Positions 1-10,376 of a stretch of 29,590 nt of DNA are shown here, in pieces. The position numbers were made by a program, and so were the translations under genes. Position 1 is the stretch's first letter. Each line of letters starts with the position of its first letter. The stretch is from Priapulus caudatus (Eukaryota > Priapulida > Priapulimorpha > Priapulimorphida > Priapulidae), in contig NW_014577201.1 in NCBI RefSeq assembly GCF_000485595.1, positions 196,515 to 226,104 of the forward strand. The letters run 5' to 3'. The notes under the pieces are model-generated. The model ran no database searches and had not been told where the DNA came from. It saw nothing but the letters and a program-made list of their open reading frames with translations.

Positions 1-31
<31 letters not shown>

Positions 32-180
32 AGAAGAGAGAAAGTGAGTTAGAGAGAAAGATAAAGGTAGATTGTAAGAGAAAGAGACAGGGAGAGAGGA
101 GGCAAAAATAGGGAGAGAGGAGGGGGGAGAGCGAGAGACAGGAGGCAAAGCGATATATATATGTATATATATAAGGGGAG
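1..180. repeat. GA-rich simple repeat
   Basis: A perfect (AG)n run occupies the first 27 bases and decays into a purine-rich GAGA/GGAGA tract, with a short TA-rich patch near 152-172. It begins at the window edge, so the full tract may be longer. No coding signal is seen. Confidence 0.9.
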
Positions 181-1732
181 CGAGAGTGGGAAGAGACCGC
201 CACAGAATCAGATGCGCTTTGGTCAGAATTCGACGCACTTGTGTATGTGGCGCCATTTACAATGCGCCCTTGGCAATTTTTGAGTTGTGGTAATATAAGT
301 AGCATATCTGCTAGTGGTGAAGAATGGCGTTTTCTGCATATTTTTTATTGGTGGTTGTATTTGAAAAATAAATCTGTTAATCTATAACACTATTTGTACG
401 CGATAGCTTTTTCCAACGAGTACTGGCGTCTCGATGTATCGAACAGTATTTTTCTAAACAAAAAGCTTTCATGTAAAAACCAGGAAATGTTATTTTATTA
501 CATACACACGAGAATAACGAGAGATTTGTCCAACAAAATCTCTAATATAGACACAGCTGACACGCGCTCTACTCTACTGCAGCGGCAGCTGAAATATCAT
601 TTTCCGGTGTGGATAGATGTCTCACCTAATATGTGATTGAATACAGATCTGCGGTGGAGCCATCTCTAATGTATCGTGCGACGAGTTACCTGCTTCCGCT
701 TTCATCAATCTCCATTACTGCTGCATCATCAGCACACTTGCTGTGCGAATACCGCCCATATACGTAGCAGCAGCGTGCGTACGCACACACCCACGGCTAT
801 ATTGCCATCGTCACTGCCGCTGCCGCTTACACATCGTGCACGCGTCGTTAGAGACTCACTCACAGTCTGCGCAGCGCGGCCACAACTGTTGTCCACATCT
901 CTCTATACGTGGGTACGTGGCGACGCGCCGAGTTCAGGCAATTTCATCACAAGCGATTTCTACATCTCGACACTGCCGGACGACGTCCCGCGATTTCCGC
1001 GAAATGCTGCATGGACCAGGCGCGCACGAGTTTTACCTAGCGAGTAGGCTTCGATAACGGGTCGTGTATTGAAAGCCGTGATGTCTTCAGTGTAAAGACA
1101 GATTCACGACGTGACGTGGTGGTGATCGTGTGTATCAAAACTCGTCTGCTATGCGTCTCGCTACGGCGCGCTGTTCGTATTCAACTAAATGTGACGACCT
1201 TGATGGACCAGGATGCTTCAGCGGTAGCAGTATCCCGACGATGTATAGCTGTGTAATGTATGGTCACGGCCATAAACTGAATCGCCTTCCGGCTCGCGCG
1301 TGAATTTGTGTGGCGGTCAGTGTAATGAGTCCACGCCTGCTACACGCGACAGGGACTTTGTATAGGGAGATCTGCATCAAGATCTAGTTATCGCGCGTGT
1401 GTCGATCAGCGATTGATATAGAGCTACTTGGCATGTATCGAGTGATCTGGTAATTACGTAGAAAGACGAGACGTTGTGCTCACCCGCGGTTACTCCAATG
1501 AGGCCAGTTTGCTCAAGTGTCCGCGCTCCGAACGTCCGCTTATTCTCCATTACATTTGTCTTGTCGCGTAAATGCGTGATGCCGCCGCTATGCTAGCTTT
1601 CCCCGCAGCACGTTTTCGCTGGTGATGCTACAAGCGACAATAAACATGAGACACCGGATGGCGGATTCTTCGCAGATTGCACTGCCACCACGCGGCGAAC
1701 ATCCGCTGTCGCCGAGCCGCCGCGCGTAGAAG
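181..1732 (+). other. Upstream / 5' UTR region of the amine receptor
   Basis: There is no recognisable gene here. Open frames at 394-636 and at 676-1057 (two overlapping frames) have low-complexity, arginine/serine/histidine-rich translations with no domain I recognise. From about 1500 the GC content rises towards the receptor exon, as expected of a 5' UTR or promoter-proximal region, but I see no clear TATA box or splice junction. An upstream non-coding first exon is possible and cannot be seen from sequence alone. Confidence 0.4.
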
Positions 1733-2666
1733 ATGACGAACGGCAGCGGGATGCTGCGGAACGTGACGTCGCCGCAGGATGCGGACGAGATGGAGCTGGC
1801 GCGTGCCGTCACGACGGGAATCCTACTCGGTCTCATCAACATGGCGACGATCGGCGGCAACGTGCTCGTGCTGCTCGCCGTCTTCGTTAACCGTCACCTG
1901 CGCAGCGCGACGCACTACTTCATCGCCAACCTCGCCATTGCCGACCTGCTGCTCGGCACCGCCGTGCTGCCGTTCAGCGTCAGCCTCGAGATCACAGACC
2001 GTTGGCTGTTCGGCTCCTTCTTCTGCGACATCTGGGCGGCAATCGACGTGCTCTGCTGCACGGCGTCCATCATCAGCTTGTGCGTCATCTCCGTCGACCG
2101 CTACATCGGCGTGACGCGCCCGCTCAGCTACTCGTTCATTATGACGCCACGAAAGGGACTCGCCGTCATCGCCGTCGTGTGGATCGTGTCCGTGTTGATC
2201 TCCATCGGGCCGCTGATGGGCTGGAAGAAGCCGACGCTGAAGCCGTACGAATGCGGCCCCGTAGAGGACCTCGACTACGTTCTCTTCTCGGCGTCGGGCT
2301 CCTTCTACATCCCGCTCGTCATCATCCTGCTTGTCTACTACCGCATCTACCTGGAGGCGGTGCGCCAGAGCAAGTTTCTCGCCAGCGGCGTCAAGGTGTC
2401 GAAGAATTACGGCGGCTCGCAGGCCAACTCGACACAGGTCGTGCTGCGCGTGCACACGGGGAAGAAGTGCGGAGCGGCGACGTTGGCGGTGGCGGGAGCG
2501 CACGGCAACGACGCTAACAACACCGAGCTGAGTCCCCGCAAGACGACGATCGCCGCCAAGCTGAGCTACAAGTTCGCGCGGCAGAAGAAGGCGGCGAAGA
2601 CACTCGGTATCGTTGTCGGCGTCTTCATACTCTGCTGGCTGCCGTTCTTCGTCATTTTGCCGTTGG
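1733..2666 (+). CDS. Alpha-1 adrenergic / alpha-octopamine-type G-protein-coupled receptor, first coding exon (TM1-TM6)
   Basis: Class A biogenic-amine receptor of the plasma membrane; this family usually binds noradrenaline or octopamine and couples to Gq and calcium. The exon encodes 311 residues plus one base. Visible landmarks are N-glycosylation sites N3 and N10, TM1 N43, TM2 D71, TM3 C98 and the amine-binding D105 in WAAIDVLCCTAS, DRY 122-124, W150, loop cysteine C174, TM5 S186 and S190 before FYIP, and TM6 CWLPFF 301-306. KKAAKTLGIVVG before TM6 is very close to vertebrate alpha-1 receptors. The start is fixed by an in-frame TAG at 1727-1729, two codons upstream. The open frame runs on to 2692, but a GTAAG donor at 2667 splits glycine 312 in phase 1 at the end of TM6, the same place as the ADRA1 intron. 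TM7 must lie in a later exon, which I did not find. Codon use is GC-rich, unlike the flanks. I cannot tell adrenergic alpha-1 from octopamine alpha without a phylogeny, so no symbol is given. Confidence 0.93.
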
Positions 2667-2672
2667 GTAAGC
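2667..2672 (+). other. Splice donor of receptor intron 1
   Basis: G|GTAAGC follows codons for LP-L-G. It lies in phase 1 just after TM6, matching the single coding intron of vertebrate alpha-1 adrenergic receptor genes. Reading through adds only seven residues (KLAARSR) before a stop, which would leave a six-helix protein, so splicing is the better reading. Confidence 0.85.
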
Positions 2673-2699
2673 TTGCCGCGCGCTCGCGTTGAGCTGTGG

Positions 2700-2828
2700 G
2701 ATGTGCACACGCACGCACGCACGCTCGCACACACGCAGGGGGCAAACACTGACGCACACGCACACACGCATGCACACGCACGCACAACGCACGCAAGCAC
2801 GAACGCTCGCACACAGCAGGGACACATG

Positions 2829-2879
<51 letters not shown>

Positions 2880-2880
2880 G

Positions 2881-2935
<55 letters not shown>

Positions 2936-3363
2936 CCACATACGAAAGAACGCACACACACGCACGCACGCACACGCGCAGGCGCTAAAGCACACGCGCA
3001 CACACGCGCACGCGCGAAAGCACACGCACACGCACGCGTACGCACACGTACGCGCACACACGCACACGCGCACACACGCGCACGCGCGAAAGCACACGCA
3101 CACGCACGCGTACGCACACGTATGCGCACACACGCACACGCGCTAAAGCATACGCGCACACACGTGTAAAGTACGCGTGTAAATGCGCTAAAGTACACGC
3201 GTGAAAGCACACGCACACACATGCGCATGCGCTAAAGTACACGCGCGCACGCGCGCACGCGCGAAAGCACACGCACACGCACGCGGACGCACGCGCACGC
3301 GCACGCGAACACACGTACGCGCACGCACACGCACGCGCACACGTACACACACGGGCGCGCGCA
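2700..3363 (+). repeat. CA/CG alternating repeat and minisatellite in receptor intron 1
   Basis: About 660 bases are almost wholly CACA, CGCA and GCGC steps. Perfect (CA)n runs lie near 2833-2871 and 2898-2930. From about 2985 the pattern becomes a minisatellite built on GCGCGAAAGCACACGC-like units; two adjacent copies repeat with a period of 72 (the GCGAAAG ends at 3020 and 3092), and a further related copy is near 3261. The long 'proteins' on both strands here (alternating T/H or C/V) are translations of the repeat and not genes. Confidence 0.95.
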
Positions 3364-3604
3364 TGACAACAAATATGTAAACGCTTACACCAGATTAATG
3401 AGAATAGAACTTAAACAGCAGTCTCGCATTGATTGGAGCTTTTAATAGCATTATTGTTAATGATAAAAAATGACCAGATGGACACGCTGAACTGCTTTAG
3501 TACAATATAGAACTGTAAACTGAAGATTACGCAGTCATCTATTGCAACATTAACTGGTGTGACTGTACTCTTTTAACTTGATCCTCCGCACCATTATACC
3601 CTCT
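3364..3604. other. AT-richer spacer, nothing recognised
   Basis: Presumably still intron 1 of the receptor. I see no exon-like segment with TM7 residues (NPxxY) and no repeat. Confidence 0.4.
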
Positions 3605-3890
3605 ATTGATGTTTCAGTACCTCCACCCTCCTGTATTAATTGGGGTTACTACGACCTTTAAGCCCTATCAGCACCTTCCCCTGTTGCACCACTTATTATT
3701 ACCTGCGCCATGCTTCAACACTACCACTACAGTTCCTTTGCTTCAACACTACGACCACCCTTTCCTTGTTCCACCACTACTACTACCATTTCCCTGTTTT
3801 ACACGACCAATACCACTGTTTTTCCCATGCTCGACCACTACCACTACACTTCCGCTACATTGCCTGTACGACTAACCACCTCCTACACTA
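3605..3890. repeat. Degenerate pyrimidine/CTACCACTAC repeat
   Basis: Loose repetition of ACTACCACTAC and TTCCTTGTTYCACCAC motifs, roughly 35-45 bases apart and poorly preserved. Overlapping open frames here are Pro/Leu/Thr-rich by composition only. Confidence 0.6.
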
Positions 3891-5520
3891 CCAAGAGAAG
3901 CATTTGTTTCTCGTTTTCTCTACACTGCCGATCTTTTACGATGCTATCTGCAAATGAGCCAGACTAAACCAACGCGGCTGCATTACAATTAGCGCGTGTA
4001 TTGTACCGCTTCTATATGATCACGTGCGCTCAGCAGTACCTTGTGATTCGTCGCAACATCGCGTGTACATCTAGTCTAGAATTTCGATTTTTCCTTTCCC
4101 GTCCGCTGCTCCGTTTTGTAAACCATTTGCGTATACGCAGCCGCGTGCTCAAAAATACGAACGAGACAAAGTTCTACTGCGTTTTTATCTGTAAGTGGAA
4201 ACCATCAGCGGACTACATGTGAACTAGGTGTGTATACCCCCGGCACAAATGCAAACATCGTGATCAGACTTTACCTGTCGACATGCATCGATGATACAAA
4301 GCAGACAAGCATCTTTCTCGGACGCCCTACCTCGCATGTTATCACTTACACTTATTTACACTATTGTGATGCTTTTGATCGTACATTGTCATAAATGTGT
4401 CGTTAAAGCTACGCAATAATGTATTTTTTGCGATGAGCGACATCAGACCGCTGTTTGTCGCTACGTCGAGTTGATATAACGCCTATTGTGAGTGCCACCT
4501 GGCATTTGCTTATTTTCTTAGCAGCTACGTAGTTGTATCTGCTCCGGGAACATGATCCACAAAATGAGAAATACTCATATCATGGTTGTATCCAACACAG
4601 CAGTTATAGAGACACGCATATAGTAGTCCATATGCTGAGAAGAGAATGATGAAGCCGCAGGTAAGTGATTATACGCAACGCCATCTGGTGTTCAGCGTCG
4701 ATTGTGTGCTATAATAACTCGCTAGATTCTTTCTTAACAACGACGGATATAAGATCGCGACACGCACGCTCAGAGATGAGGAAAACGTATGGCAGATGAT
4801 GGGATGTTTCTGCGGCACATCCGACGACCTTTACAGAAAGATTTCGGCCATCGATGCCATAATATCACCAAATACCAACTCTATAAACCATTATTATCCT
4901 GTTTTGTGATGAACTTATAAACCCAATAATCACTGATGTGAGCTAAATAACCAAGTTGACATATAGTGCGCACATAGACAGGAAGAGGCGCGGAAGTCTG
5001 TTGAGTACATAAGCATACACCAGAACCTTCAAAACAGGCGTCGGTGAGAGCTGAAATAACACGTGGCCACGTGAAAATGGGGGTAAAAGGCTTAGCGGAA
5101 ACACCGATTTAGGCCGGTCTGCTATGTATTGGTAGTAGACTTTCTCATTTGGCATATGGCTTCATGGCATGCACTGGCTTCTACAGACCCTCCCCCCCCC
5201 ACACACACACTCTTGCTTTACGCGAATGTGTGCATAGCCTAGATTTTCAGGCGGTCCTTGTTTACAGAAGCATATTTTGACAATTTATACGCGAAGCATG
5301 CAAGCATGCGCGAGTCTAAGAAGCGATGTGCGATTCAATTACACTCAGCTGGCCTCGTCGCTTGAGTCGCATTCAAGGTCATACGATTACTCGCCAATAT
5401 TTGAAATCTATTTCGCTAAGCCGAGATGAACGTGCTAAATGAAGTGCTAAATGAAGCGGTGACTCGTTTGACTGATGGCGTCTATGCGATGTAGGCCTAC
5501 GCAGTCAATCCTATTGATTT
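3891..5520. other. Unassigned sequence
   Basis: No coding region, RNA gene or mobile element recognised. Open frames at 4001-4222 (+) and 4943-5155 (-) have no conserved motif. A short C-run and CA-run sits at 5191-5210. Confidence 0.4.
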
Positions 5521-5534
5521 GGGCCGCATGCAAC

Positions 5535-5606
5535 CCCTGCAGACAACACACACAGATACTACACACAGACAACACCCGCAGACAACAACCGCAGACCCAA
5601 CTAAAA
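5535..5606 (+). repeat. Degenerate CAGACAACA/ACACAGA repeat
   Basis: Several imperfect copies of a CAGACAACAC-like unit stand in a row. It is short, and nothing suggests a function. Confidence 0.55.
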
Positions 5607-5948
5607 GCAAAAGCAACTAACCATCAAGTTAATATTCGAATTCTAACACCGACACGATCCTAAACTCCGTTTGGGTTCTCTAATCTCCAACGTTGTGGTA
5701 TGTGTAAGAACTCGACTAGGTAACTGAGGCAAGTGTAAGAATACGGACACATGCGCGCGAGATCTCTATTCCGTCTATTTCGTTCGTTTTAATTTTTTGT
5801 TAGTGTATCTATCACATACGGCTATAAAAACCGTAGTCTAACTTCCCTGACGTTAGACTTTCCTGGATTAGTGCTGGAAATCGCGCATACTCCGTGCAGT
5901 TACTGATTGATCTTTGCATGCTATAATGTCAGAAGTACAAATCACAGT
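5607..5948. other. Unassigned sequence
   Basis: Nothing recognised. Confidence 0.3.
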
Positions 5949-5983
5949 AGATGAATATGAATATGAATATGAATATGAATATG
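5949..5983 (+). repeat. (ATGAAT)n microsatellite
   Basis: About five to six tandem hexamers, followed by a GGAGGAGAAAGGGGAGG purine tract. Confidence 0.9.
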
Positions 5984-6600
5984 ATAAGGGGAGGAGGAGA
6001 AAGGGGAGGCGGAGCAGCATGGGAGCATTTTGCACGACGCGTTCCGCGCAACTGCCAGCGAAACCGAGGTAATGTTTCCGGAGGCGCAGGCGGCAGCAGT
6101 GATGAAACGCCTGCGTTTTAATCAGCTTATGAGGTGCACCGCGGGAAGGGAGATTTTTGTTATTGCCTATGTAGTTCTCACCGCTGCGTGATTTTTCTCC
6201 GGCGAACTTTTTTCCTCATCGGTCGTTAAGAATTGGTAAAGCTGCGCGTGTATATTCGCAATTAATTTAAAAGCGCGGCGTCTGTGAAATATCGTTAATC
6301 TGTTCTTAGCGCGGCATGTTTATTTTACCCGTGTTTTTGGGTGTGTTTTCATCGCTTCTTATTTCTACAATCACTTCGCGCTATTTTGGCTGCCATCATG
6401 GTCATGAAGATCGGGTCACGATAGGATAAACACGTGCTTGCGTTCAGATTTTACTGTGAGGAGGGTTTACCTCCGTTGGAAATAGGACTGGAGTTAGGGT
6501 TATAGGGCGCTAGACTATTGTGTGAAGGCGGCCGTCTGGCAGCCATGGAGCGCGCGGGGCTTGTGCTTTTCACTGTGATTAGTCAGCAAAGCACGGTGGA
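5984..6600. other. Unassigned sequence left of the THAP element
   Basis: No gene recognised. The minus-strand open frame 6515-6700 overlaps the inverted repeat beginning about 6605 and has no domain. Confidence 0.3.
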
Positions 6601-6604
6601 AGGT

Positions 6605-6720
6605 TGCAAGACAGACTAACGGATACACAGACTGGACGAAACGCCAAAATAGCGTAATGCTATTAGATTGTGGCGCCGCCCAGCCAATGAAGCGGTACAC
6701 TAAAAATCTGGCTGTGGTGA
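6605..6720 (+). repeat. Left arm of inverted repeat flanking the THAP gene
   Basis: Positions 6611-6637 match the reverse complement of 8150-8176 perfectly over 27 bases. Weaker similarity continues inward, for example CAATGAAGCGGT at 6685 against the complement of 8090-8101, and CTGGCTG near 6707. The arm therefore looks like an inverted, diverged copy of the 5' flank of the THAP gene. Together the arms suggest a mobile element of about 1.57 kb. Confidence 0.75.
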
Positions 6721-7165
6721 CAAACCGTGGATGTGTAACGTTGTAACATTAAAACGTCTCTATCTTTAATTCTAATATTTGGACTGGAGTTTAATTATAC
6801 ATTCCTGAATCTAGAAGGTCAAATATTAGTCTTCAAGTAGATTTTGCTTTATTAAACGGCTATACATTTATTTTTACATGAAAAACGATCATCAACACCG
6901 TATCACAGACTAATGTACAATACACACAATACATCACAATGCGTAATGTGCACACGTAATGTATACTGTGCTACAGTCTGTAGTTTAATTTATTCCTTAG
7001 TCTGTGACCGGCTTTTGTGAAATGTTTTTTTTTTCTACAAACAATAAAAATAATAAAGACGATATAATTTCCATATTTTTTACTCAAATACCATTAATCA
7101 CATTTATTGCTAAGACGCTTAATCACAAGTGCTGGAGCTTCAGCAATTTACGATTCTGCTTGTTT

Positions 7166-8077
7166 CTAGGTTGGGAGTGCAGGAGGGTTACTGAATTCTA
7201 TCAAAGATGGAACTGCATCCTTTCTTAGCCTTTTAAATTGTTTGACTTGCCCTTGTGTTTTTAATAAAGTTGGAAGGGATCGGGTAAAGAAATTATGGAA
7301 AATAAGGTCAAATACAGACCGTTTGAAATTTTTATTAGCAAAATTATTTAGCATGTGTTGGTTTAGTTTTGATATTGCTATAAGCAATAATGATATACTT
7401 CAGTGCCCAGCAGTGAATATTTCTCAAACGTATTCCATACTATACAATAGTTATATTTTTAAATAGGTACATCATATCACATTTCAAAGCAGCCAGTGAT
7501 TTTTACTTTTGTCAGCTGGACACATAAATTGAGATGCCTCAAAATGATCCTCGCAAATTAGCTGATATTTGCATTGGCTGTCTTTTAACCCGTCAATGTC
7601 GGCTCTTCTTATGTTGCAGATCCATTTTCGAAGTCTATGTACATGATCATCTACATGTGTCATGTAATAATGTGGTTTATTATTTACAAATTGCATATCG
7701 TTTTAACTGGTATTTTTCACAGAACAAAGGGTAGCAGAATTACACAGATCACCGAACCAAGTAGTGTTTTCCCTAACTTTTAACTGTTAGCTTTACAAGA
7801 TTGTATTTTGTATTAGTTTACATTGATATTCTGATTACATATGATTAAACAATCAATAAGTACAGTCTCTGTTTGTGTGCACAGCAGTCATTGAGTTACT
7901 GCATCTGTCACTGCCGTCCTAATAAATTTATTATTTGCAAACGTATATAACATGCAACACGTGATAAATCTAGTACCTATCATGCTCTGTGGGAAACTTT
8001 AAAAACGCTATATCTGGGTTTTTCTTTCTTATATTAGAACAATTTCCCGCACTGCAATAACAGCCAGCTGATGCCAT
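7166..8077 (-). CDS. THAP-domain zinc-finger protein, three inferred exons
   Basis: THAP domains are C2CH zinc fingers that bind DNA; they occur in host factors and in P-element-type transposases. Inferred exons on the minus strand are 8077-7977, 7634-7507 and 7251-7166 (101+128+86 bases, 104 residues plus stop). Exon 1 starts at an ATG in the context CAAAATGG and carries CSAGNC and AFLKFP. The GT at 7976 and the AG at 7635 join in phase 2 to give HDRLRKW. Exon 2 holds the invariant W38 and CEDHF (C61, H64). The donor at 7506 and an acceptor after a pyrimidine-rich tract (exon resumes at 7251) join in phase 1 and bring in RLRKDAVPSLIEF, the AVPTxF box. C8-x4-C13-x47-C61-x2-H64 fits the THAP pattern, and P29, W38, F65 and P91 are in place. 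The protein is little more than the domain; a further exon is possible, since a GTAACC lies near the end of exon 3. No transposase catalytic part is seen. Exon limits are my inference; the domain identity is firm. Confidence 0.8.
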
Positions 8078-8180
8078 TTTGAGTAGTTGACCGCTTCATT
8101 CGCCAGAGGCAGCACCATCGAAACGCTTAACAAGCAGGGTATACGAAGTGTCCAGTCTGTGTATCCGTTAGTCTGTGGTT
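8040..8180 (-). repeat. Right arm of inverted repeat flanking the THAP gene
   Basis: This is the partner of 6605-6720; the core is 8150-8176. It covers the region just upstream of the THAP start codon and reaches into exon 1, so any promoter of the gene lies in the arm. Confidence 0.75.
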
Positions 8181-8370
8181 GCACCTTTGTTGTCACATGA
8201 CGCAGTAGTGACCGAGATGTATCTCTTCTCAGCTCGGATGGAGACAGTTCAGGAAGGAAGTCGACAGCTCGAATTAAACTACGACGACATTAAGCACGTG
8301 CGGTCGGCATTCGTAGCGCATGCGCGTTAGCTTTCATCTCTCGGTCGTCGTTCATTGCAGCGCTCATTAA
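8181..8370. other. Spacer between THAP element and repeat X
   Basis: Nothing recognised. Confidence 0.3.
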
Positions 8371-8504
8371 AAGGTGTTGAACAACAGTAGAGGGCGTCCA
8401 TAGGATGCAGGTCGGAATAAGCATCGAACAGAAATTAATTAAAAATACGCACACTGTTACTGCGCTTACAAAACATACACTTTATTCATGTTAGATAACT
8501 ACAG
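8371..8504 (+). mobile_element. Repeat X, copy 1, left part
   Basis: Begins AAGGTGTTGAACAACAG and matches 12555-12692 almost base for base. It ends with TAACTACAG (8496-8504), where the foldback element begins; the rest of this copy resumes at 10809. The length and inverted ends seen in copy 2 suggest a non-coding MITE-like element. Confidence 0.8.
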
Positions 8505-8532
8505 TATGGTGGCCGAGATGGCTACGGATATT

Positions 8533-8888
8533 TTTATTCCAAATTCATTTTATTTCAAATTCATTTTCATTTCAATTTCATTTTCATTCAAATCATTTAT
8601 TTCATTCATTTCATTCATTTTCATTTCAAATTCATTTTCATTTTCATTCAAATTCATTTTCATTTTCATTTTTCATTTCCATTTTCATTCCATTTTTTCA
8701 TTTCATTTCATTTTCATTTTCATTCTCATTTCCATTTCATTTTCATTCTCATTTTCATTTTCATTTTCATTCTCATTTTCATTCTCCATTTCATTTTCAT
8801 TTCATCTTCAAATTCATTTTCATTTTCATTTCAAATTCATTTTCATTTTCATTTCAAATTCATTTTCATTTTCATTCCAAATTCATTT
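8533..8888 (+). repeat. TTTTCA/TTCATT array, left arm of foldback 1
   Basis: Interspersed TTTTCA, TTTCAAATTCA and TTCATT units over about 350 bases. The array lies between two direct copies of GGTGGCCGAGATGGCTACGG (from 8509 and 8900). The Phe/Ser-rich open frame through it is a repeat translation. Confidence 0.95.
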
Positions 8889-9159
8889 GCGAAACTCGCG
8901 GTGGCCGAGATGGCTACGGATATTGGTGGGGGCGGAGTGACGTCACTTCCCCTTAGTGGGAGTCAACAAGAGAACAAACGCCAGTTGTTTTGGTTTATGA
9001 TCGGTAGATAAGTGCGTTTTTCTGATGTATATTCCATGAAAACACATTTTACTCATTAATATAACATATATAATCACTATAATTGCAATTCTTTGTGTAA
9101 ATGTTGTTATTTTCATCTTCATCTTAAAGTTATTAGAGGGGTTCGGCTCTCGTAATACG

Positions 9160-9182
9160 ACATACGTACGTACGTACGTACT
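9160..9182 (+). repeat. (ACGT)n-type tetranucleotide
   Basis: A run of TACG units with a self-complementary core. The right arm has a diverged counterpart, TACGTTACGTTACGT, near 10079. Confidence 0.85.
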
Positions 9183-9231
9183 GACACTGCCGCCTACTGC
9201 CGTACTATTAGCCCTTCGCTCCGGTCGCAGG

Positions 9232-9440
9232 ACGTTGTGTGTGTGCCGTGCGCCTTTGGTTTCCGTGCGGCGCGCCGCGTGCATATGCGTGTTCGCGTTC
9301 GTGCGCTGGCGCCGCGCGCCGCGTGTGTGTGTGTGTGTATATGTTGTTGTGTGGTTGTGACTGTGTGTGTGTGGGGCTGTGTCGTGGTGTTGTGTGTTGT
9401 TGTGCGTGTGCGTGTGCGTTCGTGTGCGCGCCGTGTGCCT
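9232..9440 (+). repeat. GT/GC-rich alternating tract in the loop of foldback 1
   Basis: Many GTGTGT and GCGC steps interrupted by short non-repeat bases. The Cys/Val-rich frames here are compositional. Confidence 0.85.
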
Positions 9441-9835
9441 ATGCGGCGTTGTGTTGCCTGTTTAGCAAACACGAGACGCGATAAACCACATCAAACTGAG
9501 CTCTAGGACTGGTGTCCACGCCAGCACCACTCAGAAGCCTCGCTATGCTAGACGGCACGACCGCACGAGACAGCAGTGGGGCCGGAACGACCGTCTAACG
9601 TCAGCTCAATGACGTTTCATGCAACAAGCACTGTGGACCGTTTCATAATCAAGATGCTTAACATGACGTTAATAATTAAAAACAACTTGTTCAGTCAGGG
9701 ACTATTCACTACAGTTACCACGCAATTAGTCTTAAGGTTTGATATTGACTAAAAACTTTCACTTCAACACCGATTACAATACACCCGATGCAAACACATA
9801 GCCCGCCACGCCATGTGTGCATGCACGAACACCAG
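9441..9835. other. Loop of foldback 1, unassigned
   Basis: No coding region recognised. Confidence 0.35.
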
Positions 9836-9978
9836 TAGGTTAGAAGTACTAGCCTACTTACTAACCTACTACTACCTACTACTACCGACTAGTACACTAC
9901 TACATCTACTTCCCTTACTGTTAATACTACAATACCTACTTTACTCCCTACTACTACCTATACTACTCTAACCTACTG
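9836..9978. repeat. Degenerate CTACTA/CCTACT repeat
   Basis: Irregular repetition of CTACTACCTACT with interruptions, in the loop near the right arm. Confidence 0.8.
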
Positions 9979-10376
9979 TGTAAGACTATTGCTACACGCA
10001 AAGGCGCACGCACACACACACGCTCCTGCGACGGAGCGAAAGGGCATATAGTACCAGTACGGCAGTTGATCAAGTAGTACGTTACGTTACGTATTCGTAT
10101 TAACGAGAGCCCGAACCCTCTCTAATAACTTTAAGATGAAGATGAAAAATAACACACATTTACACAAAGAATTGCAATTATAGTGATATTATAGTATATT
10201 AATGAGTAAAAGTGTCGTTGTTTTGCATGGAATATTACATCAGAAAAACGACACTTATCTACGATCAAAACCACAAACAACTGCGTTTGTTCTCTTGGTT
10301 GACTCCAACTAAGGGGAAGTGACGCACTCGCCCCCACCAATATCGTAGCCAACTCGCGCCAGCCGCGAGCTTTTCG

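Noticed and set aside
676-1057. Two overlapping + strand frames of 123 and 104 codons
   Set aside because: No conserved motif, low-complexity Arg/Ser/His content, and each is contradicted by the other frame; more likely 5' flank of the receptor.
1823-3350. Long Cys/Val/Ala- and Thr/His-rich open frames on both strands
   Set aside because: They are antisense to the receptor exon or translations of the CA/CG repeat; two-residue periodic composition and no domain.
8488-8940. 150-codon Phe/Ser/Ile frame, and the matching frames at 10131-10961
   Set aside because: Pure translation of the TTTTCA array.
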